From NCBI GenBank assembly GCA_903909815.1, contig CAIVXG010000228.1, positions 1 through 54,152 of the forward strand: a stretch of 54,152 nt of DNA, written 5' to 3'. The notes beneath the pieces are model-generated. The model did no database searches, was not told the origin of the DNA, and saw only the letters and a program-made list of their open reading frames with translations. Positions 48,506 to 54,152 of this stretch are shown one piece after another. Origin of the DNA: an uncultured beta proteobacterium (GTDB lineage: Bacteria > Pseudomonadota > Gammaproteobacteria > Burkholderiales > Burkholderiaceae_C). Position 1 is the first letter of the stretch. Every line of letters starts with the position of its first letter. The position numbers were made by a program, and so were the translations under genes.

Positions 48506-49597
48506 ATGGTGCGCACCTCGTCGCTTCCGATCACCATTCGGCAAGTGACCAAGAGCTACGGCAAAAATTTTGCGCTTGATCATGTTGACCTTGACATCCG
48601 CAGTGGCGAGTTCCTGACCTTGCTGGGTCCTTCGGGGTCCGGTAAGACCACGCTGCTCACGGTGCTGGCCGGATTCACCCGGCCCGATGGCGGCAGCTTG
48701 AAATTTGGCGACACCGAAATGATTTGTGTGCCGCCGCACAAGCGCGATGTGGGCATGGTGTTTCAGAACTACGCACTGTTTCCCCACATGACGGTGGCCG
48801 CCAACGTCGGCTTCCCACTCAAGCTGCGGGGCGTCAGCGCAACCGACATGGCGCAGCGTGTGGATGCGGCGCTGGAAACGGTGCGCTTGGGTGGTTACGG
48901 CGGGCGCAGTGTGGATCAACTTTCCGGCGGCCAGCGCCAACGCGTGGCGCTGGCGCGCGCCATCGTGTTCGAGCCGCGCATCATGTTGATGGATGAACCG
49001 CTGTCGGCACTGGACAAGCAGTTGCGCGAACACATGCAGTTGGAGTTGCGCCAGCTGCACGACAAGTTGGGCATGACCACGGTCTACGTGACGCACGACC
49101 AGCGTGAAGCCCTCACCATGTCCGACCGGATCGCCGTGATCAGCGCCGGACGCATCATGCAGCTCGACGTGCCACGCACCATCTACGAAAAGCCCACCAG
49201 TCGCTTTGTCGCCGAGTTCATTGGTGAGTCGAGCTTTCTCTCGGTGCGGGTGTCTCAGGGTCGCGTCACGCTGGCGGGGCGAGCGCTCATGACGGCGACA
49301 CCGGCCCGCGCGGATGGCGAGCATTGGCTGATGCTGCGCCCGGAGCGGCTGCGCATGGTGGGGCCGGATGAGCCAGATTGCGCGAGCGTGAATATTCTGC
49401 AATCCACCTTGGTGAATCGGGTTTACCAGGGCGACAGTTCCTTGCTCCAGCTTGAACTGCCAGGGGCCGGTTTGATCAGCCTGCGCAGCCCGTCCAACGC
49501 ACGGTCCGATGACGGTTTGCCGCTCGGCGCGACCGTTCGGCTGGGTCTGAATGTGCAGGACACGGTTTTGCTGGGCGCGCCAGGAGCGCACGCTTGA
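48506..49597 (+). CDS. ABC transporter ATP-binding protein, PotA/PotG type
   Basis: A 363-residue ATPase energising uptake. Walker A GPSGSGKTTLL (residues about 41-51), Q-loop FQNYALFPHMT, signature LSGGQRQR, Walker B IMLMDEPLSALD and the THDQREA histidine loop are intact. A C-terminal TOBE_2 domain (about 285-355) is typical of polyamine and thiamine importers. The start follows the binding protein by 80 bases with a GGGGAGACC ribosome site. Its stop overlaps the TTG start of the permease gene. Confidence 0.95.
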   Translation: MVRTSSLPITIRQVTKSYGKNFALDHVDLDIRSGEFLTLLGPSGSGKTTLLTVLAGFTRPDGGSLKFGDTEMICVPPHKRDVGMVFQNYALFPHMTVAANVGFPLKLRGVSATDMAQRVDAALETVRLGGYGGRSVDQLSGGQRQRVALARAIVFEPRIMLMDEPLSALDKQLREHMQLELRQLHDKLGMTTVYVTHDQREALTMSDRIAVISAGRIMQLDVPRTIYEKPTSRFVAEFIGESSFLSVRVSQGRVTLAGRALMTATPARADGEHWLMLRPERLRMVGPDEPDCASVNILQSTLVNRVYQGDSSLLQLELPGAGLISLRSPSNARSDDGLPLGATVRLGLNVQDTVLLGAPGAHA

Positions 49598-50481
49598 CGC
49601 CTTTGCTGAACCAGCGCGAGTTGCGGCTCAGCGCCGTGTGGGAGCGGCTTTCCCTGGCCGGGCTGGTGCTGCCGGCACTGCTGTTGATTCTGGTCACGAT
49701 GCTGGCGCCGGTGGGCTGGCTGTTCTACCTGTCCGTCTTGTCCGATGCCGGCAGCTTCAGCCTGGAACACTACCGGCGCATGTGGGAACAACCCTCTTAT
49801 GGACGGACGTTTTGGACGACCTTTGAGGTCAGCCTGCTGACCACGGGAATCTGCATGTTGCTGGGCTATCCGCTGGCGTATTTTTTGTCCGAACTGCCCA
49901 AGCGGACCGCCAATCTATGCATGATTGCGGTGCTGCTGCCGCTGTGGACTTCCCTGCTGGTGCGCACCTATGCCTGGCTGGTGCTGCTGCAACGCCGCGG
50001 ACTGATCAACGGCTGGGGCATCGAACTGGGCCTTTGGGATGAGCCGCTGGCACTGGTGCACAACCTGACCGGAACGCTGATAGGAACCGTTCACGTGATG
50101 TTGCCCTTCCTCGTGCTGCCCCTGTATTCAGCCATGCGCGCCATCGACCGCAGCTACCTCAGAGCGGCAGCCAACCTGGGCGCGAGTCCGCTGCGCAGCT
50201 TCTGGCTGGTGTTTTTTCCTTTGGCCATGCCCGGGCTTTCGAGCGGCGCGCTGATCGTGTTTGTGCTGTGCCTTGGCTTTTACGTGACGCCGGCCGTGCT
50301 CGGTGGTGGCAAGGTGATCATGGTGTCGAGTCGCATCGCCAACGACATCGAGATCTTCTTCAATTGGGGCGCCGCCAGTGCCTTGGGTGTGGTGCTGCTG
50401 GTATTGACCGCCGCCGTGGTCCTGGTGGCAACGCGAATGGTCCGCATGAATGGCGTGTTGGGTCGCCAGGGCACACCATGA
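49594..50481 (+). CDS. ABC transporter permease, PotB/PotH type
   Basis: A 295-residue membrane protein with about six hydrophobic segments, from TTG at 49594; this start overlaps the ATPase stop (TTGA), which suggests coupled translation. The EAA-type cytoplasmic loop is AAANLGASPLRSFWLVFFPLAMPGL, which docks on the ATPase. It resembles PotB/PotH of polyamine importers. An ATG alternative is not evident nearby. Confidence 0.9.
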   Translation: MTPLLNQRELRLSAVWERLSLAGLVLPALLLILVTMLAPVGWLFYLSVLSDAGSFSLEHYRRMWEQPSYGRTFWTTFEVSLLTTGICMLLGYPLAYFLSELPKRTANLCMIAVLLPLWTSLLVRTYAWLVLLQRRGLINGWGIELGLWDEPLALVHNLTGTLIGTVHVMLPFLVLPLYSAMRAIDRSYLRAAANLGASPLRSFWLVFFPLAMPGLSSGALIVFVLCLGFYVTPAVLGGGKVIMVSSRIANDIEIFFNWGAASALGVVLLVLTAAVVLVATRMVRMNGVLGRQGTP

Positions 50482-51317
50482 AGTGGCTTGCGCAACCGGT
50501 CACGGATACCCAGGTCACGCGTGGGGCCCGGCTCTGGCTCTACGTGCTGGCGGTCGTGGTCATGATCTTCCTCGTGGTCCCGACGCTGTTGGTGATCCCC
50601 ATGTCCTTTTCCGGAGCCCAGTACCTCGAATTTCCACCGCGCCAATGGTCGTTGCGTTGGTACCAGAACTTTTTCAATTCGGCGTCGTGGATGCAGGCCA
50701 CGGCCACGTCGCTCAAGGCGGCCCTGATGACCGCCCTGGTCGCAACCCCCTTGGCCACCATGGCCGCCTATGGACTGCACGTTTCACGCTTTCGCTACGT
50801 GAACTGGATGATGATGCTGCTTCTGACCCCGATGGTGATTCCCGTCATCCTGATCGGCATTGGTGTCTTTTATGCGTACGTCAAACTGTCCCTCGTCAAC
50901 ACCATGATCGGCCTCGTTCTGGCCCACAGCATGCTGGCGATTCCGGTCGTGATGATGGTGGTGGGCTCCGCGCTCAAGACCTTTGACATGGACCAGGAAT
51001 TGGTGGCGCGCAGCCTGGGCGCATCGCGACTCAGGGCTTTTCTGCTGGTCACGTTGCCGCAGATTCGCTTTTCCGTGGTGAGCGGTGCCGTGCTGGCCTT
51101 CCTGACGTCCTTTGACGAAATTGTCGTGTCGCTGTTTGTCTCGGGTGGGGATAACTCCACCCTGACCCGAAACATGTTCAACGCGCTGCGCGATCAGGTG
51201 GATCCAACCATTGCGGCGATCTCCACGATGATCGTCTCCGTGACCGCGCTGTTGCTGGTCTTCACCCAATACGTCGGGCAAAACAAGACCACTGAGCCCA
51301 CGGCAATCGCCAACTGA
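50478..51317 (+). CDS. ABC transporter permease, PotC/PotI type
   Basis: Second permease, 279 residues, ATG at 50478 overlapping the upstream stop by four bases (ATGA). Six hydrophobic segments; the EAA loop is ARSLGASRLRAFLLVTLPQIRFSVVSGA. A C-terminal segment with SGGDNSTLTRNMFNALRDQVDPTI is typical of PotC/PotI-like proteins. Forms the membrane pore with the other permease. Confidence 0.92.
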   Translation: MKWLAQPVTDTQVTRGARLWLYVLAVVVMIFLVVPTLLVIPMSFSGAQYLEFPPRQWSLRWYQNFFNSASWMQATATSLKAALMTALVATPLATMAAYGLHVSRFRYVNWMMMLLLTPMVIPVILIGIGVFYAYVKLSLVNTMIGLVLAHSMLAIPVVMMVVGSALKTFDMDQELVARSLGASRLRAFLLVTLPQIRFSVVSGAVLAFLTSFDEIVVSLFVSGGDNSTLTRNMFNALRDQVDPTIAAISTMIVSVTALLLVFTQYVGQNKTTEPTAIAN

Positions 51318-51343
51318 ATAGCCAAATTCGACGGGAAGACGCC

Positions 51344-52852
51344 ATGGAAAATGACAAGTATCTGGATCGGACAGCGCGCATGCTGTCCCGCTGGGCGGGT
51401 CAGAAGCAGACCGTGGTTCGCCCGGATGGCGTGACAGAAGAAACACTGCGGCGCCCGCCGAGCCTGCCCGGACAACTCAACGCTGCAGATGCTCTCTATC
51501 AGGAACAACCGCGCCCGATTCCGGTGTTGGCGGAGTGCGACGTGCTGGTCGTGGGTGGCGGCCCGGCTGGGCTGTCGGCCGCGCTGGCGGCCAAGCGTGC
51601 TGGGGCCGACACCATCCTGCTCGAACGCTTTGGCTGTTTTGGCGGCGTGATCACCACCGTCGGGATTGAAACCCTGGCTTGGTACCGCTACGAGGGGACC
51701 ATTGAGTCGGAGGGAATCGGCGTCGAGATGGAACGCATGGCAGCACAGATGGGCGGCACCATCAAGTGGCCGTACAACGACAGCGAATGCCTGGATGCGG
51801 ACTTCTTCAAGGTGGTTGCCGATCATCTGATTCGTGAATCCGGTGTGCGACCGATCTTGCACTGCCTGGCGGTCGAAGTCCTGTTGAGCCCCGACAGTCG
51901 ACAAATCCAGGGCGTCATCACCGAGAGCAAATCGGGTCGCCAAGTGGTTCTCGCCAAGCGCGTGATCGACTGCACGGGGGACGCCGACATTGCCCATCTG
52001 GCCGGCGCGAGTTATCGCAAAACCCCCAGGGACCAGATGATGGGCGTGACCACAGTCTTCAGTTGTTCTGGTGTGGACAAGGAACGCTTTTTGCAATACA
52101 CCGAGGAGCAGCCCGCAACCTATGCCGATTGGAGCCGCGTCTGGGACCAGGAGACCACTGGCAAGGAGGATGCGTTGCGCAGTCCCTACCTTGACAAGGA
52201 GTTTGTCAAAGCGCGCGAACTCGGCGTCATCCCTGAAGACTCCGGCGGCATTGGAGGCTCCTGGTCGGCCCTCACCGAGGCCGGGGAGGCGACCAACCTC
52301 AACCTCGCCCACATGAAGAATGTGGACCCCACCGACGTCATGGATTTGACGCGGGCTGAAATGCGTGGAAGGCAGGAGGCCATGTTCGCCTTGACCGCGC
52401 TCAAGGGGGTGGTACCCGGATTTGAAAACGCCAAGCTGCGCAACTTTGGCATGACCCTGGGTGTGCGTGATTCACGAAAAATCATCGGCCAATACAACCT
52501 GACTGGCGAAGATGTGCGAAACCAGGCCCGATTTGCGGATTCGATCGGCATCTTTCCCGAGTTCATCGATGGCTACAACATCCTCATACTTCCGACCAGC
52601 GGTCGCTATTTTGAAGTTCCCTACGGCTGCATGGTGCCGCTGGAGGTGGACAATTTGTTGGTCGCTGGGCGCTGTGTGGCAGGTGACAAGGTGTCCCACG
52701 CCGCGATGCGCAACATGATGGCGTGTACCGTCACTGGCCAGGGCGCCGGCGTAGCCGCCGCGATATCGATCAGGCAGCAGAGCACCACGGCCACGGTGGA
52801 CATTGAGCTGCTGCAAGCCGAACTGCAACGCCAGGGTGTGCGGCTGCGATGA
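51344..52852 (+). CDS. FAD-dependent oxidoreductase (FAD_oxidored, PF12831-like)
   Basis: A 502-residue flavoprotein. The FAD dinucleotide fold is DVLVVGGGPAGLSAALAAKRAGAD (around residue 66), followed by LLERFGCFGGVIT, a mid segment DCTGDADIAHLAG, a PYGCMVP loop and C-terminal LLVAGRCVAGDKVSHAAMRNM. This is the domain order of the FAD_oxidored family, whose functions are mostly untested; some are thought to act on cyclic or amino substrates. It follows the permease by 26 bases with a GGGAAGACG ribosome site and so is in the operon. Confidence 0.88.
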   Translation: MENDKYLDRTARMLSRWAGQKQTVVRPDGVTEETLRRPPSLPGQLNAADALYQEQPRPIPVLAECDVLVVGGGPAGLSAALAAKRAGADTILLERFGCFGGVITTVGIETLAWYRYEGTIESEGIGVEMERMAAQMGGTIKWPYNDSECLDADFFKVVADHLIRESGVRPILHCLAVEVLLSPDSRQIQGVITESKSGRQVVLAKRVIDCTGDADIAHLAGASYRKTPRDQMMGVTTVFSCSGVDKERFLQYTEEQPATYADWSRVWDQETTGKEDALRSPYLDKEFVKARELGVIPEDSGGIGGSWSALTEAGEATNLNLAHMKNVDPTDVMDLTRAEMRGRQEAMFALTALKGVVPGFENAKLRNFGMTLGVRDSRKIIGQYNLTGEDVRNQARFADSIGIFPEFIDGYNILILPTSGRYFEVPYGCMVPLEVDNLLVAGRCVAGDKVSHAAMRNMMACTVTGQGAGVAAAISIRQQSTTATVDIELLQAELQRQGVRLR

Positions 52853-52883
52853 ACACCCTTCAAACCGTTTCAACAGGCCAAAA

Positions 52884-54152
52884 ATGACAAGCTCATGCCT
52901 TTGGGCGAGTAGCGCCGCGCCCGATGTGCAAGCCACGGCGCTGCAGGGAGACAGGGCGGTCGACGTGCTCATTGTCGGAGCCGGCTTCACCGGCTGCGCT
53001 GCGGCACTGTCATTGGCGCTGCGCGGCGTGCGCGTCGCCGTTCTGGAAGCCAAGACCGTTGGCTGGGGCGCCTCGGGGCGCACCGGTGGCCAGGTGATCC
53101 CGGGGCTGAAATACGACCCCGACGAACTCGAGGCCATGTTCGGTGCGGAACTCGGCGCGCGCATGGTGCAGGCAGCCGGCGCGGTTGGCGACGAGGTGTT
53201 TGGCCTGATCGAGCGGCACGCCATTGCCTGCGACGCCCAGCGCAATGGCTGGCTTCAACCCGCCTATTCCACGCGCTCCCTCGACCTGGCATTGCGGCGG
53301 TGCGACAGTTGGCAGCGGCGTGGCGCCAATGTGGTCGCAGTCGATCGTTCGAGAATGGCACAACTGCTGGGCACGGATCATTACCTTGGCGGATGGGAAG
53401 ACCGCCGAGCCGGCCATGTGCAACCACTGTCGTATGTGCGCGGACTGGCCTTTGCAGCGCAACGGGCTGGGGCCGAAATCTATATCGACTCCCCCGCGTT
53501 AAGCCTGAGCAAACAGGGAGCGAAGTGGCAAGTGGCGTGCGCGCATGGCGCGGTTGCAGCCAGTCAGGTGCTGATCGCCACCAACGGCTACACCGACGGA
53601 CTTTGGCCCGGACTGCGCAGAACCGTGGTGCCGATGATGAGCTACCAAGCCGCCACCGTGCCGATTGCTGCGGCATTGGGCCAGAGCATCCTGCCAGAAG
53701 GGCAGGCTGCATCGGATACGCGCCGGCTGTTGTGGTACTTCCGTCGCGACGCCCATGGCCGACTGATCATGGGGGGGCGTGGACCCTACCGCGAAAACCA
53801 AGGCGCCGCCGACGACCAGCATGTGCGCACGGCCGTGAATCGACTGTTCCCCCAACTGCGCAACACGCCCTTCGAGTTCCACTGGGCCGGGCGCGTGGCG
53901 ATGACGCAGGACCATATCCCGCACCTGAACCAACTCGACCGCGGGGTGTGGGCTGCGCTCGGCTACAACGGGCGCGGCGTCGGCATGGCAACCCTTCTTG
54001 GGCGATTGCTCGCCGATCTCGCCTGTGGCGTTGCAGCGAAGGACCTTCCTTTTCCGGTGACCTCCATGCGTCCCATCGTCGGCTACCCATTCACGCGCCT
54101 TGTTGCCCGCGCGCTGACCAACTACTACCGGGTTCGCGATACGCTGGAGGCC
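52884..54152 (+). CDS. FAD-dependent amine oxidoreductase, DAO superfamily (partial, runs off the end)
   Basis: A 423-codon frame from ATG at 52884 that stays open to the window end, so the C terminus is missing. FAD fold: VDVLIVGAGFTGCAAALSLA (around residue 26), LEAKTVGWGASGRTGG, then ATNGYTDGLWPGLRR and ALGYNGRGVGMATLLGRLL. It is related to the PuuB-like gene at 45812 but clearly distinct in sequence. A secondary-amine oxidase is inferred. The spacing of 31 bases after the previous gene places it in the same operon. Confidence 0.87.
   Translation, partial: MTSSCLWASSAAPDVQATALQGDRAVDVLIVGAGFTGCAAALSLALRGVRVAVLEAKTVGWGASGRTGGQVIPGLKYDPDELEAMFGAELGARMVQAAGAVGDEVFGLIERHAIACDAQRNGWLQPAYSTRSLDLALRRCDSWQRRGANVVAVDRSRMAQLLGTDHYLGGWEDRRAGHVQPLSYVRGLAFAAQRAGAEIYIDSPALSLSKQGAKWQVACAHGAVAASQVLIATNGYTDGLWPGLRRTVVPMMSYQAATVPIAAALGQSILPEGQAASDTRRLLWYFRRDAHGRLIMGGRGPYRENQGAADDQHVRTAVNRLFPQLRNTPFEFHWAGRVAMTQDHIPHLNQLDRGVWAALGYNGRGVGMATLLGRLLADLACGVAAKDLPFPVTSMRPIVGYPFTRLVARALTNYYRVRDTLEA

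Overview
This GC-rich window looks like a chromosomal segment of a betaproteobacterium in the order Burkholderiales, most likely Comamonadaceae (Rhodoferax/Polaromonas-like). That judgement rests on the gene orders dapA-bamC-MBL hydrolase, xseB-ispA-dxs and pyrG-kdsA-eno-ftsB, on the Bug-type (tripartite tricarboxylate) solute receptor, and on protein similarity recalled from memory; no database search was run. No rRNA, tRNA, CRISPR array, phage or insertion sequence was seen.

Layout. 1-10.4 kb: a possible small protein, a periplasmic HtrA/DegP protease, an unusual secreted esterase joined to an endonuclease/exonuclease/phosphatase domain, an exported 1159-residue GH3-GH5 double glycosidase, an AEC carrier, a Bug receptor and XerD. 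10.4-14.4 kb: a small membrane protein, a hotdog thioesterase, a DUF455 ferritin-like protein and Hsp33. 13.5-15.6 kb (minus strand): pnuC, a NadR-type kinase and an SDR dehydrogenase, which look like one nicotinamide riboside salvage operon. 15.6-20 kb (minus): pyrG-kdsA-eno-ftsB. 20-24 kb: coaBC-dut facing an FKBP-type isomerase, then the ribosomal oxygenase roxA with an overlapping gene of unknown function. 24.2-25.0 kb: two tandem alanine-rich lipoproteins followed by a 74-bp tandem repeat. 25-29 kb: dapA-bamC-MBL hydrolase on minus, and xseB-ispA-dxs on plus (through 31 kb). 31-38.5 kb: an orphan TRAP receptor and two cyclic-di-GMP proteins. 38.5-45.4 kb: a Rossmann protein overlapping rhlE, then ettA, an alpha/beta hydrolase and a P1-family peptidase.

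45.4-54.15 kb is the most accessory-looking part: a divergent cluster with a four-gene polyamine-type ABC transporter, three different FAD oxidoreductases and a cupin protein. It reads as an uptake and oxidation pathway for an amine. The last oxidoreductase runs off the window end.

Non-coding structure includes four copies of a REP-like inverted-repeat element between genes, one nearly identical 74-bp tandem repeat, an 18-bp perfect palindrome upstream of the first lipoprotein gene, and two clear intrinsic terminators. The most noteworthy items are the two domain fusions, the lipoprotein pair with its repeat tract, the 104-bp rhlE/Rossmann gene overlap and the right-end amine oxidation cluster.
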